Below, piece by piece: positions 1-8,163 of a DNA stretch of 35,982 nt (position 1 is the stretch's first letter; every line of letters begins with the position of its first letter). A model generated the notes under the pieces. It was not told the DNA's origin. It did not search any database and saw only the letters and a list, made by a program, of their open reading frames with translations. The translations under genes were made by a program, and so were the position numbers. The DNA comes from Acidobacteriota bacterium (GTDB taxonomy: Bacteria; Acidobacteriota; Blastocatellia; RBC074), in the NCBI GenBank assembly GCA_018268995.1, contig JAFDVL010000013.1, positions 101,312 to 137,293 on the forward strand, written 5' to 3'.

Positions 1-22
1 GCAAACAAGATGTTTGCCGTAC
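1..22. repeat. Copy of the CAAACAAGATGTTTG palindrome family
   Basis: Seven-base arms GCAAACA and TGTTTGC enclose the loop AGA, followed by CGTAC. The same core recurs at 4177-4197, 4219-4239, 32591-32611 and 32634-32654, always between or at the edge of genes. The window edge cuts off whatever lay to the left, so the full extent of this copy is unknown. Confidence 0.6.
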
Positions 23-290
23 ACCGAACTGAAAACCGATCTAAAAGCGCTGCGCACCATCGAGTACAAGATGGTTATGGTGGAACTGAACAATAAAAAG
101 CACATTCGCGCACACACCACGTCGCCGCCGTACAAACTGCACTTCATTTCGACAGAAAATTTCCACCTCAAAAAGAGCGTTTGTCTTCAAGCAAGACTCG
201 GCGTATAAATCGTCTGTCTTTAAGCATTATTTCAGCCTCACCTGCGAGAACAAGTCAGAGTAAAGCCTGCACTGACTTGGAAGGAGGAAC
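2..290 (+). other. Region without a convincing gene; possible gene remnant
   Basis: A frame is open from the window edge to a stop at 206-208. Its residues (for example YKMVMVELNNKKHIRAH) could be the tail of a protein, but it runs through the palindromic repeat at bases 1-22 and I recognise no family. It may be a decayed gene end. Just before the next gene there is a 7-bp hairpin, AAGTCAG (252-258) with CTGACTT (272-278), directly next to its ribosome binding site. Confidence 0.2.
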
Positions 291-668
291 ATGCAAGTAC
301 GGCAGCTTTATCATGGTACGACGGGCGATAATATTCTCAGCATTCTGGATTCCGGGAAGATGAATCCGAGCGCCCAGCACGAGATGTTCTTTTCGTCCAG
401 TAACTGGCAAACGGTTCTGATGTACGGAGCTGATCGAAAACGAGGGGCGGCTTTTGCCATCAAAGTGGCGGTCACTATACCAGAGCACATCATCCAGCTG
501 AATGCCTCAACGCCAGGAAATCCCGACACTTTAATCTTGCAAACTATCGAGCCGCTTCCAGCGCAGGTGCTGGAACTTTATGTGCGAAAACCGGGAGGCG
601 ACGGCTTTGAGATTGAGCGGATTTTCGGTGAACTTCCCATCCGAAATTATCTGTTGCAGTCAAGCTGA
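291..668 (+). CDS. Small ADP-ribosyltransferase-like (HGT-motif) protein
   Basis: This 125-residue protein has a strong ribosome binding site (AAGGAGG) just before the ATG. Residues 7-24 read LYHGTTGDNILSIL plus a following S-G, which matches the first NAD-binding motif (Y-H-G-T, then I-L-x-x-G) of the PARP/diphtheria-toxin-like ADP-ribosyltransferase fold. A tyrosine in the FFSSSNWQTVLMYG segment (residues 33-46) and a glutamate near residue 96 could complete an H-Y-E triad, but I cannot confirm that from sequence alone. No signal peptide or membrane segment is visible, so it is probably cytoplasmic. No antitoxin or macrodomain gene lies next to it within the window. The hairpin 13 bases upstream might affect translation. 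KptA-type RNA 2'-phosphotransferase is a related alternative but is usually longer. Confidence 0.5.
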   Translation: MQVRQLYHGTTGDNILSILDSGKMNPSAQHEMFFSSSNWQTVLMYGADRKRGAAFAIKVAVTIPEHIIQLNASTPGNPDTLILQTIEPLPAQVLELYVRKPGGDGFEIERIFGELPIRNYLLQSS

Positions 669-796
669 CACCAAGGCTGATTTTCCATTTATCGAGGCAG
701 ACGAATGAGTCGAAGTTTGTACTCCGAACGTCTGTCATGTTAGGTTACGGCACTGACAAAAATCAGTGAACAGAATCAAACGCAAAAGGAATCCAA

Positions 797-1741
797 ATGA
801 GAAAATCTACCTTGCTTATCGCCTTGATGTTTCTTTTCGCCGTTACGGCGTTCGCTCAGCCGGTCGGCTATGCAGACAAAATTCTTGGGCGTTGGGATGT
901 CACCGTCCAAGGATCGGATGGCACCAGTTTTCCTTCCTGGTTTGAAATTCAGCATCGGACAGAAGGGCAAATCATGGCACGCGTCGTCGGGCATTTTGGC
1001 TCCATGCGCTATGCCACCGAAGCCACATACAAAGATGGCCAGCTTACCATCACCGTGCCAAGGCAATATGAAGTCGCTCCGCCAGTGCTGATTTTCGCAG
1101 GCAAATTGGAAGGCGATAAATTGGTTGGCACAGTGCAGGACGAGAAAGGTGCGCCGGTAAACTGGACAGCCGTCAAAGCGCCGGAGATGCGCCGCACTAC
1201 AAAACCCAACTGGGGCGCGTCAATCAAACTCTTCAATGGCAAAGACCTCACCGGATGGAAACAACGTAACAATCTGCATCCGAACTGTTGGATGGTCGAA
1301 AACGGTTTGCTCAGCAACAAAACTCCGTGCGCAGACTTAATCAGCGAGCAGAAATTTACCGACTTCAAATTGCACGTTGAATTTCAAAACGTGAAGAATG
1401 GCAACAGCGGAATTTATTTACGCGGACGCCACGAAGTGCAAATCAATGATGCCTACGGACAGGCGGCGGACAGCTTGCGAATGGGCGGGGTGTATGGCTT
1501 TCTGAAACCAAACGCCAATGCCAGCAAAGCGCCGGGTGAATGGCAAGTCTTTGACATCACCCTAATCGGACGACGTGTGACCGTGGTGCTGAATGGACAA
1601 ACAGTGATTGAAAACGAAGAAATCCCCGGTATCACAGGTGGCGCACTGGACAGCAACGAAGGCGAACCCGGCCCGATTATGATGCAAGGCGATCACACCA
1701 AAGTGATGTTTCGCAATATAACGATTACGCCCAGCAAGTGA
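797..1741 (+). CDS. Secreted DUF1080 (3-keto-disaccharide hydrolase-type) protein
   Basis: The 314-residue protein starts with a signal peptide of about 20 residues ending in AFAQ, so it is exported. The ATG is preceded by AAAGGA at good spacing. Residues 25-125 form a first beta-rich domain. Residues from about 140 to the end match DUF1080: LFNGKDLTGWK, then a W-M-V-E-N-G-x-L strand, DFKLHVEFQ, NSGIYLRGRHEVQINDAYG and a closing VMFRNITI strand. DUF1080 proteins have a concanavalin-like sandwich fold, and some act on 3-keto sugars or other carbohydrates. The precise substrate cannot be read from the sequence. It converges with the sensor kinase gene, with a hairpin between them. No sugar oxidoreductase is adjacent, so the pathway is open. 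Confidence 0.85.
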   Translation: MRKSTLLIALMFLFAVTAFAQPVGYADKILGRWDVTVQGSDGTSFPSWFEIQHRTEGQIMARVVGHFGSMRYATEATYKDGQLTITVPRQYEVAPPVLIFAGKLEGDKLVGTVQDEKGAPVNWTAVKAPEMRRTTKPNWGASIKLFNGKDLTGWKQRNNLHPNCWMVENGLLSNKTPCADLISEQKFTDFKLHVEFQNVKNGNSGIYLRGRHEVQINDAYGQAADSLRMGGVYGFLKPNANASKAPGEWQVFDITLIGRRVTVVLNGQTVIENEEIPGITGGALDSNEGEPGPIMMQGDHTKVMFRNITITPSK

Positions 1742-1750
1742 AAAGTTAAT

Positions 1751-1807
1751 ACTGCAACTGTAGGGAGCGTTATCCCCCTGAACGGGGCGCTTCCTACGAA
1801 TCGCAGT
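1751..1807. terminator. Large hairpin between convergent genes
   Basis: Nested pairing is visible: ACTGC (1751-1755) with GCAGT (1803-1807), GTAGGGAGCG (1760-1769) with CGCTTCCTAC (1788-1797, one G-T pair), and CCCC with GGGG inside. It sits 10 bases after one stop codon and 8 bases from the other. There is no T-tract, so termination in both directions is an inference. The TACTGC/GCAGTA ends resemble those of the repeat at 32591-32654. Confidence 0.55.
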
Positions 1808-1815
1808 ACTGATCC

Positions 1816-3645
1816 TTAGACTGCGGGCAGGCAGATTTTGAAGCGGGTGCCCTTCCCTACCTCAGATTCCACTTCGATATTGCCACTATGCATTTGCACG
1901 GCGCGGAAGGCTTGCGCAAGGCCGATGCCACTCCCCTTTTCTTTGGTCGTAAAATACAAATTGAAAATCTTTTCGCGCATATCTTCAGGGATGCCAATGC
2001 CGGTATCGCTGATCGTGATTTCAACTTGATTGTTGTGGCTGGCAGTGGTGATGGTCAGCGTGCCCCCTTCTGGCATCGCCTGGCAGGCATTGATGCTGAT
2101 GTTGAGCAAGCCTTGTTTGAGCAAATCAATGTCTGTCTCAATAAAAAGCGGCTCAGACGCGTAGCTCGTGATGACTTCGATTTTGCTTTCTGGTGTGATC
2201 GGCGTCAGCATCATCACTTCACGCATCAATTCGTTGGCATCATACCTACGTGTTTGCAGTTGGACGGGGCGGGTGAAATCAAGGAAGGTTTGCACCACGC
2301 GATTCAACCGATTGACCTCAGAGGTCAGTACTTCAACGTGATTGCTGGGATCACGCCCGGCATCAATTTTGGCGCGCATCAATTCCAAATGCAGTACCAT
2401 CGCGTGCAGCGGGTTTTTGACTTCGTGCGCCACGCCAGAGGTGATGCGGCTGAGCGCAGCTAAACGCGTCGCATAATCAAGCTGTGTTTCCAGCCGTTTC
2501 AGCGATTCAAAATCTCGCAATGTGAGCAGCGCGCCTGCCAGTTGCCCGTGCTCTTCAAAAACCTGCACCGAAGCAAGCAACTTGTGCTCCTTCTCTTCCG
2601 GCGTGGGCAGTGTCATGGTTTCTTCGCGCAATTGCCCGGAGTTGAAAGCCCGACGTGTCAGCAGTGAAAGGGGATGTGCGTCGGTTAAGACATCGCTCAA
2701 GATCAGGCCACGCAACGATTGTGGATGCCCATTCCCATTGCTGGCGATCTTTGAGTTCGCAGATTCCCAGCTCAGCAGTAATCGCTCGGCTTCCGGGCTG
2801 GCCATCATCACACGCTGATCTCGATCCAGCAGTAATAAGCGATCCGGGAAGTTGCTCATGACCTGCCGCATCTGGTCTCGCATGGCTTCGATTTCATTCC
2901 GATTCCCGGCAAAGCGTTTCCCCAATTCGCGCAAACGTTGTGCAGCCCATTGCAAATCCTGCCCCGACGATTCTTTTTCATCCGCAGATTGCGCTGCGCT
3001 TTCAACTTCCAATTGCTCAATGAGGCCGAAAAATTCGCGCAACGGTCTCAGCACCAGATTGGAAAACAAAACCGCTAACAACACCGCTAACAGGCCCGCA
3101 ACCATCGCAATACTTAAGGCCAGCCGCAGGTCTGGCAGGACTTCGTTGTAAATAGTTTGCGCAGGTACGCCCGCCACAAAACGCCCGAACGGCTGGCTGT
3201 TGACATTCAAGGGCGTTGAGATTTCATAGAGGTAATTGCTGTGCCGGAGGTCAAGCCATTGTCGAATCCACGATTTGTGATGGAGGGTTTCAAAAGGAAT
3301 AACGATGGAATTGTTGCGATGATGAAGTGGGTCGTGCTCGATCAGCACGTTACTGTCAGCTCCCAAAATGCCGAAATAGGAAAAATGTCCATTGCGCCCC
3401 ACCGCGTCCAACCAGCCGCGCACTTGCAGGTCATCCTTGATCGCGCTTTCCGCAGACATTTGCGGACGCTCGTTCACGGCCTTTTGTGCCAGGGCCAGAA
3501 CGTTTGTCGCAACCATATTTTCGGCGGCCACTTTGGCGGTCAGGTGCGCACTCATCAATCGCGCGCATTGAAAGTAAGCCAGCACCAAAACGACAATGGT
3601 GATCAGGCTTGTAATAACCACCAGATAACGGGCACGAACAGACAT
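1816..3645 (-). CDS. Membrane sensor histidine kinase, NtrB-like
   Basis: This 609-residue two-component sensor kinase has a first membrane segment at about residues 6-24, an extracytoplasmic sensor region, a second membrane segment around 175-205, a HAMP/coiled stretch, a PAS-like domain (about 265-375) and a kinase core. His407 in SGVAHEVKNPLHAM is the phosphorylated residue. The ATP-binding domain shows the N box NISINACQAMPEGG, the G1 box DTGIGIP and the F/G2 boxes YFTTKEKGSGIGLA. The ATG at 3645 has GGAAAA about 7 bases upstream; a TTG four codons earlier is also possible. H-box and N-box wording is closest to the NtrB/ZraS type that signals to sigma-54 activators, but no response regulator lies in the window, so it is an orphan here and its signal is unknown. 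Confidence 0.9.
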   Translation of the reverse strand: MSVRARYLVVITSLITIVVLVLAYFQCARLMSAHLTAKVAAENMVATNVLALAQKAVNERPQMSAESAIKDDLQVRGWLDAVGRNGHFSYFGILGADSNVLIEHDPLHHRNNSIVIPFETLHHKSWIRQWLDLRHSNYLYEISTPLNVNSQPFGRFVAGVPAQTIYNEVLPDLRLALSIAMVAGLLAVLLAVLFSNLVLRPLREFFGLIEQLEVESAAQSADEKESSGQDLQWAAQRLRELGKRFAGNRNEIEAMRDQMRQVMSNFPDRLLLLDRDQRVMMASPEAERLLLSWESANSKIASNGNGHPQSLRGLILSDVLTDAHPLSLLTRRAFNSGQLREETMTLPTPEEKEHKLLASVQVFEEHGQLAGALLTLRDFESLKRLETQLDYATRLAALSRITSGVAHEVKNPLHAMVLHLELMRAKIDAGRDPSNHVEVLTSEVNRLNRVVQTFLDFTRPVQLQTRRYDANELMREVMMLTPITPESKIEVITSYASEPLFIETDIDLLKQGLLNISINACQAMPEGGTLTITTASHNNQVEITISDTGIGIPEDMREKIFNLYFTTKEKGSGIGLAQAFRAVQMHSGNIEVESEVGKGTRFKICLPAV

Positions 3646-3659
3646 ATTATTTTCCAATG

Positions 3660-3734
3660 TTCATTTTTCATTTCGCATTTGTCCTTGCCCGGGATGCGCG
3701 TTGGCAAACGACAAATGAAAGATGACAAATGGAA
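3660..3734. repeat. Imperfect inverted repeat of ATGACAAA-type words
   Basis: The left arm (3660-3683) and the right arm (3710-3733) match in 19 of 24 positions when one is reversed. Both are made of short A/T-rich repeated words such as GACAAATG. The element fills the gap between the sensor kinase and cupin genes. It belongs to the same style of low-complexity intergenic hairpin seen at 4279, 8041, 20022 and 34232. Confidence 0.5.
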
Positions 3735-3778
3735 AATCGCAGATAAAAACTGGCGACTCGTTGAACTGCGAGATCAGC

Positions 3779-4132
3779 TTAGCCTCGTCCGTAATCATCC
3801 TGCAACCGCACAATGTCATCTTCGCCAAAATAGGTGCCGCGCTGAACCTCAACGAAAATCATCTTTTCGGTGCCGGGATTTTCAATGCGGTGTGCGGTGC
3901 CTTGCGGAATGTCCACCGCCTCGCCCGCCTGAAGCTGAATATTGCGTCCATCCAGCGTCACAGTCGCGACACCTGCCACGACATACCAGTGCTCAGCGCG
4001 TTTCGCGTGCAGTTGATAGCTCAACCGTTTGCCCGGATACACTTCGATCCGTTTGACCTTGAAGGTGTCCCCTTCATCCAGCACAGTAAAATTGCCCCAC
4101 GGGCGTTCGTCATATTTAGGAGAATTATTCAT
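3779..4132 (-). CDS. Cupin protein, mannose-6-phosphate isomerase type II-like
   Basis: The 117-residue single-domain cupin matches the C-terminal phosphomannose isomerase domain of bifunctional mannose-1-phosphate guanylyltransferases. Diagnostic pieces are RPWGNFTVLDEG near the N-terminus, LSYQLHAKRAEHWYVVAG (metal-binding cupin motif 1 with the Q-x-H and E-H-W residues), IPQGTAHRIEN (motif 2) and a closing YFGEDDIVRLQDDYGR. In the family this domain interconverts fructose-6-phosphate and mannose-6-phosphate for GDP-mannose synthesis. The guanylyltransferase half is absent here, so it may work alone or do something else. No clear ribosome binding site precedes the ATG. A repeat-filled gap of about 240 bases separates it from the SDR gene upstream. 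Confidence 0.85.
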   Translation of the reverse strand: MNNSPKYDERPWGNFTVLDEGDTFKVKRIEVYPGKRLSYQLHAKRAEHWYVVAGVATVTLDGRNIQLQAGEAVDIPQGTAHRIENPGTEKMIFVEVQRGTYFGEDDIVRLQDDYGRG

Positions 4133-4176
4133 AAATAGGATTTAGGATTTAGGTGTATTGACAAGTTAAGTGGGAG

Positions 4177-4197
4177 GCGCAAACAGGATGTTTGCGC
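4177..4197. repeat. CAAACA-GGA-TGTTTG palindrome
   Basis: Nine-base arms GCGCAAACA and TGTTTGCGC enclose a GGA loop. It is the left of two palindromes inside the 121-bp element and shares its core with the repeats at bases 1, 4219 and 32634. Confidence 0.7.
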
Positions 4198-4218
4198 TAC
4201 ATCTTCGCAGTCAATGTA

Positions 4219-4239
4219 CAACAAACATCTTGTTTGTTG
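4219..4239. repeat. CAACAAACA-TCT-TGTTTGTTG palindrome
   Basis: Perfect nine-base arms enclose a TCT loop. It reads as the inverted partner of the palindrome at 4177 and shares the same core. Confidence 0.7.
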
Positions 4240-4278
4240 CTCCGCATAGGTTGCTAACCTAAGTTGTCAATACATTTA

Positions 4279-4354
4279 GGATTTAGGATTCAGGGGTTAT
4301 GAATTAAGGTCAGGGTGCAAAAATGCTTTTTGTAATTTCCTGAATCCTAAATCC
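4279..4354. repeat. 16-bp perfect inverted repeat of GGATTTA words
   Basis: GGATTTAGGATTCAGG (4279-4294) pairs exactly with CCTGAATCCTAAATCC (4339-4354). A further CCTAAATCC copy follows at 4360-4368, and the same word occurs at 4138-4152. It lies just after the SDR stop codon on the minus strand and could end that transcript, although it lacks a T-tract. Confidence 0.65.
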
Positions 4355-4370
4355 CAGCCCCTAAATCCTC

Positions 4371-5150
4371 CTAAACTATCGTCATTCCACCGTCCACCAC
4401 AATCGTTTGTCCGGTAATGTAACTTGACGCATCAGCAGCCAGAAATACGGCTACACCTTTTAGTTCGCCCGGCTGCCCGACGCGATTCATCGGGGTTGCA
4501 GCGGCAAGCGCACCGCCTTGTGATTCCAATGATTTTTCAGTCATGCGCGAAGGAAAAAAGCCCGGCGCAATCGCATTCACGCGAATGTTGTGCTGTGCCC
4601 ATTTGGCCGCCAATTCGCGCGTTAACGCGATCAAGCCACCTTTGGCCGCCACATAAGCCGAAAGATGATGATCTAAATTCGGCAGCGTCCCGATCATTCC
4701 CATCACGGAAGCAATATTAATAATGCGGCCATAGCCCTGCTTGATCATTTCTTTGCCCGCTGCCTGACAAAACAAAAACGCTGCGGTCAAATCAATATCC
4801 AGTACCATTTGCCAACGATCCAGTGGGAATTCTTCAGCAGGCTGCCCCCACGTTACGCCTGCATTATTGACCAGAATATCAAGTCGCCCAAACGCCTGCA
4901 CCGTGCGCGCAACTGCTGCCGGAGCAACATCAGGATTTGCCACATCGCAAACTGCGCCATCTACCTGAAAGCCACGTTTTTTCAGACCTTCGACCGCTGG
5001 TGCCAGCCATTGTTCGCGCCGGGCCAACAGCATCAGCGTCGCGCCCGCTTCGGCCAATCCTTCGGCCATCTCAAGTCCCAGCCCACGAGAGCCACCTGTC
5101 ACCAGCGCAACCTTACCGCTCAGATCAAAAAGTTGTTTGAGTTCGGGCAT
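4371..5150 (-). CDS. Short-chain dehydrogenase/reductase, gluconate 5-dehydrogenase-like
   Basis: This is a classical SDR of 259 residues with a GGAGG ribosome binding site. The NAD(P)-binding motif TGGSRGLG is at 18-25, the NNAG motif at 95-98, and the catalytic residues are Asn near 119, Ser148, Tyr166 and Lys170 (YVAAK). The C-terminal end has [13 protein letters not shown] and a final [14 protein letters not shown]. The [13 protein letters not shown] start resembles gluconate 5-dehydrogenase and 3-oxoacyl-ACP reductase subfamilies; the two cannot be separated confidently here. It is cytosolic. The cupin gene follows in the same direction but is separated by repeats, so they are probably not tightly coupled. 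Confidence 0.9.
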   Translation of the reverse strand: MPELKQLFDLSGKVALVTGGSRGLGLEMAEGLAEAGATLMLLARREQWLAPAVEGLKKRGFQVDGAVCDVANPDVAPAAVARTVQAFGRLDILVNNAGVTWGQPAEEFPLDRWQMVLDIDLTAAFLFCQAAGKEMIKQGYGRIINIASVMGMIGTLPNLDHHLSAYVAAKGGLIALTRELAAKWAQHNIRVNAIAPGFFPSRMTEKSLESQGGALAAATPMNRVGQPGELKGVAVFLAADASSYITGQTIVVDGGMTIV

Positions 5151-5156
5151 CTCTGA

Positions 5157-5558
5157 TTCTCCTCCAATCCATCCTAAATTTTAGCTGCCAAATAAGCGCG
5201 CAGATTGTAAATCCGATTTGGTTGCTCAGCAAGAAGCGAGGATTCGCCTTCAACTTGAATCTAGCGGCATCATGCGCCTTCCTTAAAATCAATTCACGAT
5301 CCCTGTCTGGGATTCATTCACAGTGGTTTTCTTGTTCCAGAAAAGAAATCGCACACGCCCCTTGTCCATTAGAAAACCCCTATTTTCCGGGATAAAAATG
5401 GGAATTCTTAGCAACTCATAATAATGGAACTTCCAAGCCGAAGCCTGACAATATCAATCTCAACGTTCTTCTCTGACAGGCAGCTTTTTTCAAGATTCTC
5501 ACATCAGAAGCTTTGCCTTAAAACAAGATGTTTTGTTTTAGCTTTGGAGGTAATTTGA
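5157..5558. other. 400-bp divergent intergenic region
   Basis: The gap separates the minus-strand SDR gene from the plus-strand protease gene, so promoters for both should lie here. I see no confident promoter match. A short palindrome, AAAACA-AGA-TGTTTT (5519-5534), lies close to the protease ribosome binding site and shares the ACAAGATGT core of the dispersed repeat family. No gene is apparent. Confidence 0.4.
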
Positions 5559-7049
5559 ATGAGTAACAGATACTTGAAACCAACAGGGATGAAAAATAGA
5601 TTTTTGAAGCGGTGGCTTCCCGCCACTTTGTCAGCCGCGTTACTGGTGATGGCTGGAACAGTCGCTACCACCAGAACAAATGTCTTCGGACAACACAGTG
5701 CTCAATCGGCCAACCAGCAGGTTGCGTTGCCCTCGCCCGCAGATTTGTCGCGGACATTTATCAGCGTAGCGAAGCAGGTCAAACCAGCGGTGGTCAATAT
5801 TGACGTAGTCGAAAAAGTAAACGTCCGTGCTACGCGCGGGCAAATGATGCCGCAAATTCCGGGCTTTCCACCGTTTGGGGGAGGTCAGGGTGAGCCGGGC
5901 AAAAAACGTGGGACTGGATCGGGCGTGATTGTCAGCGCCGATGGATACATCCTCACTAATAATCACGTTGCAGGAGGTGCCACAGAAATTCAGGTCAAAC
6001 TATCAGATGGCTCTGAATACAAAGCCAAACTGATTGGAACTGATCCAGAAACAGATTTGGCTGTCATTAAAATTGAGGGCAACAGTTTTTCGTATGCCAA
6101 ACTGGGCGATTCAGGCCGGTTGGAACAGGGCGAATGGGTCATCGCGCTGGGCAGCCCCTTCGGTCTGGAACAAACCATGACGGCTGGGATTATCTCGGCA
6201 ACAGGGCGCGATTTACGCAACGGGCCATATGACAACTATATTCAGACCGATGCGTCCATCAATCCCGGCAATTCGGGTGGCCCACTCGTGAACATGCAGG
6301 GCGAAGTCGTTGGCATTAACACAATGATTTTCTCCCGCTCTGGTGGAAGTGAAGGAATTGGATTTGCTGTTCCCTCTAATCTGGGGCAGAAGGTGTACAA
6401 CCAACTGGTAAAAAATGGCAAAGTTTCACGTGGCTATCTTGGGTTGAATCTGCAAAACGCAACGCCCAGCATTGCCAAATCATTAGGATATGAAGGCGTG
6501 ACCGGCGCGTTGGTTGGCGATGTAACGAAGGATGGCCCGGCAGCAAAATCTGATTTGCGCAGCGGCGATATGATCGTTGAATTTGATGGGAAGAAAGTGA
6601 CTTCGGCCAAACAGTTGACCGAACTGGTGGCGGATACGGCAACCGGAAAAGCCGTGCAGGTGAAATATCTGCGCGATGGTCGGGTGCAAAATACAACGAT
6701 TCAGATTGGTGAACGCCCTTCCGGCAAACAAATTGCCGAACGGGAACTGAATGAGAACTCACAGGGTACAAAACTGGGGATTTCAGTCGGCACGGTCACC
6801 CCGGAAATCGCGGCAGAATTAAAGCTGAAGGTGAAATCCGGGGTTTTGATTCAGTCGGTACAGCCGGATGGTCCAGCCGCTGATGCGGGACTGCAACCGG
6901 GTGACGTGATCCACCAGATTAATCGGACGCCAGTTACTTCTGCCGAAACACTGACAAGTGCGCTGAGAGGACTACAGAATGCAAAGGAAGTGGTTCTCCA
7001 GGTCGAACGCAATGGTCAGCTTAGTTTCATTACTGTCAGCTTTGAGTAA
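5559..7049 (+). CDS. Periplasmic serine protease, DegP/HtrA (Do) family
   Basis: The 496-residue protease-chaperone is exported by an N-terminal signal (basic MKNRFLKRW, then a hydrophobic stretch, about residues 11-40). Its trypsin-like domain carries the triad His136 (TNNHVAGG), Asp166 (TDLAVIK) and Ser239 (NPGNSGGPL). Two PDZ domains follow, at roughly 300-385 and 405-490, with carboxylate-binding loops GYLGL and GISVG. It would degrade or refold damaged envelope proteins. The start at 5559 is chosen because GGAGG lies 8 bases upstream; a second ATG at 5589 has no such site. The G-rich loop around residues 95-125 (PGFPPFGGG) is typical of the family. A strong terminator follows, so it is probably transcribed alone. 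Confidence 0.95.
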   Translation: MSNRYLKPTGMKNRFLKRWLPATLSAALLVMAGTVATTRTNVFGQHSAQSANQQVALPSPADLSRTFISVAKQVKPAVVNIDVVEKVNVRATRGQMMPQIPGFPPFGGGQGEPGKKRGTGSGVIVSADGYILTNNHVAGGATEIQVKLSDGSEYKAKLIGTDPETDLAVIKIEGNSFSYAKLGDSGRLEQGEWVIALGSPFGLEQTMTAGIISATGRDLRNGPYDNYIQTDASINPGNSGGPLVNMQGEVVGINTMIFSRSGGSEGIGFAVPSNLGQKVYNQLVKNGKVSRGYLGLNLQNATPSIAKSLGYEGVTGALVGDVTKDGPAAKSDLRSGDMIVEFDGKKVTSAKQLTELVADTATGKAVQVKYLRDGRVQNTTIQIGERPSGKQIAERELNENSQGTKLGISVGTVTPEIAAELKLKVKSGVLIQSVQPDGPAADAGLQPGDVIHQINRTPVTSAETLTSALRGLQNAKEVVLQVERNGQLSFITVSFE

Positions 7050-7079
7050 AACGGACTGACTGGGCAATCGCGGCCCACA

Positions 7080-7133
7080 GGAGCGGACATAAAGAGCAGG
7101 GATTCTGTTCTTCGTCCGCTCCTTTTTATTTTT
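7080..7133 (+). terminator. Rho-independent terminator of the HtrA gene
   Basis: GGAGCGGAC (7080-7088) pairs exactly with GTCCGCTCC (7114-7122), followed by TTTTTATTTTT. It lies about 30 bases past the stop codon. Confidence 0.9.
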
Positions 7134-7244
7134 GCAGGCTGTCTATCAACCCCAAAACTATGCCGGATGAAATTTGTAAATCACTAACGCCTAAGCGACA
7201 ATGACGCGTCAACTCGAACGATGGAAACCAGAAAGGACTTCGTC

Positions 7245-8033
7245 ATGTCTTCAGAACCCAAACTGCTCATCACACTGGAAAATGGCATCAAACGTATCAC
7301 CTTCAATCGCCCCAAAACGCGCAACGCCGTAGACCCCGAAACCTTCGAGCTATTCAATCAGGCAATGATTGATGCTGCCCAGGACGAATCGCGCGTCATC
7401 ATTTTGTCTGGCGCGGGTGAAGCATTTTGTTCCGGCGCTGACCTGAGTTCTTTCAATGCAATGGATGTTGCGAACTATGATGTCACAACCTCGCTGCGGG
7501 AAAGAACCAACCCAGCCATCCTGGCTATGCGCGCCATGCCGAAACCGATCATCGCGCGTGTTCATGGACCTGCGGCAGGAATTGGCTGTAACTACGCACT
7601 GGCCTGCGACATCATCGTCGCCTCAGAACAGGCGTATTTTGCGGAGCTGTTTGTGAAGATTGGGTTGATGCCGGATGGTGGCGGCACGTACTTTTTCCCA
7701 CGAATGGTGGGCTATCACAAAGCGTTTGAGTTGATGGCGCTGGGCGAAGTGGTTCCCGCCGCAGACGCAGTACGACTTGGCATCGCCAACAAGGTCGTCC
7801 CCTTTACTGAACTTGACGCAACGGTCAATGGCATGGCTGAACGATTGGCGCAAGCGCCCTCCATTGCCGTCGCCAACATCAAAGCAGGCCTCAATCTCGC
7901 TTTAAATTCCGATCTGGCCGGAGCCTTGGAATTTGAAGCGGTTCATCAGGCTGACTGTTTTCATTCCGCCGACTTCCGCGAAGGCGTGACGGCGTTTTTA
8001 GAAAAGCGAAAACCAGTGTTTACTGGGAAATAA
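7245..8033 (+). CDS. Enoyl-CoA hydratase/isomerase (crotonase family)
   Basis: The 262-residue crotonase starts at the ATG at 7245, which has AGAAAGGA 8 bases upstream; an in-frame ATG eight codons earlier lacks a site. The CoA-binding and oxyanion-hole segments are AFCSGADLSSF (about residues 60-70) and HGPAAGIGCNYALACD (about 107-122). The typical catalytic-position region is FVKIGLMPDGGGTYFFPR. The last part (EFEAVHQADCFHSADFREGVTAFLEKRKPVF) is the standard trimer-forming tail. It most likely hydrates or isomerises enoyl-CoA esters in fatty or aromatic acid breakdown; the PaaG-like isomerase and general hydratase subtypes cannot be told apart. No other beta-oxidation genes are adjacent. 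Confidence 0.9.
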   Translation: MSSEPKLLITLENGIKRITFNRPKTRNAVDPETFELFNQAMIDAAQDESRVIILSGAGEAFCSGADLSSFNAMDVANYDVTTSLRERTNPAILAMRAMPKPIIARVHGPAAGIGCNYALACDIIVASEQAYFAELFVKIGLMPDGGGTYFFPRMVGYHKAFELMALGEVVPAADAVRLGIANKVVPFTELDATVNGMAERLAQAPSIAVANIKAGLNLALNSDLAGALEFEAVHQADCFHSADFREGVTAFLEKRKPVFTGK

Positions 8034-8040
8034 AATGATA

Positions 8041-8156
8041 GTTTCGAGTTTCGGGTTTTGCGTTTCGCGGGCTTCTTATTAAAGCCAGCGCATGGGCCAA
8101 GAAAAAGCAGGTAGATCGTTCTTAACGCTCGAAACGCAAAACCCGAAACCCGAAAC
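8041..8156. repeat. 27-bp inverted repeat of GTTTCGG words
   Basis: The arms 8041-8067 and 8130-8156 match at 26 of 27 positions when one is reversed. Each is built of GTTTCGG/GTTTTGC heptamers. The right arm ends 7 bases before the folC start codon, and the frame upstream of that codon reads through the arm, which is why an upstream start (8092) should be refused. Confidence 0.75.
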
Positions 8157-8163
8157 CCTGACT

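Larger units (their letters stand above)
4154..4274. mobile_element. 121-bp MITE-like element with terminal inverted repeats
   Basis: The ends are TGTATTGACAA (4154-4164) and its exact reverse complement TTGTCAATACA (4264-4274). Pairing extends to 17 bases with two mismatches. Inside are two smaller palindromes. On both sides the element abuts repeats of the word GGATTTA, as if it had inserted into that array. It has no coding capacity. The transposon-derived nature is inferred from the layout alone. Confidence 0.45.

Noticed and set aside
14..208. Gene at the left edge of the window
   Set aside because: Open frame but it starts inside a palindromic repeat and matches no known family; kept only as a possible remnant.
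3241..4056. Long open frame antisense to the sensor kinase and cupin genes
   Set aside because: It runs opposite two genes with clear family motifs and has no recognisable domain; a consequence of codon use.
5426..5457. GGAACTT with TCAA as an ECF/RpoE-type promoter for the HtrA gene
   Set aside because: The spacer is 21 bases, longer than the 15-17 usual for this promoter type, so the match is probably chance.
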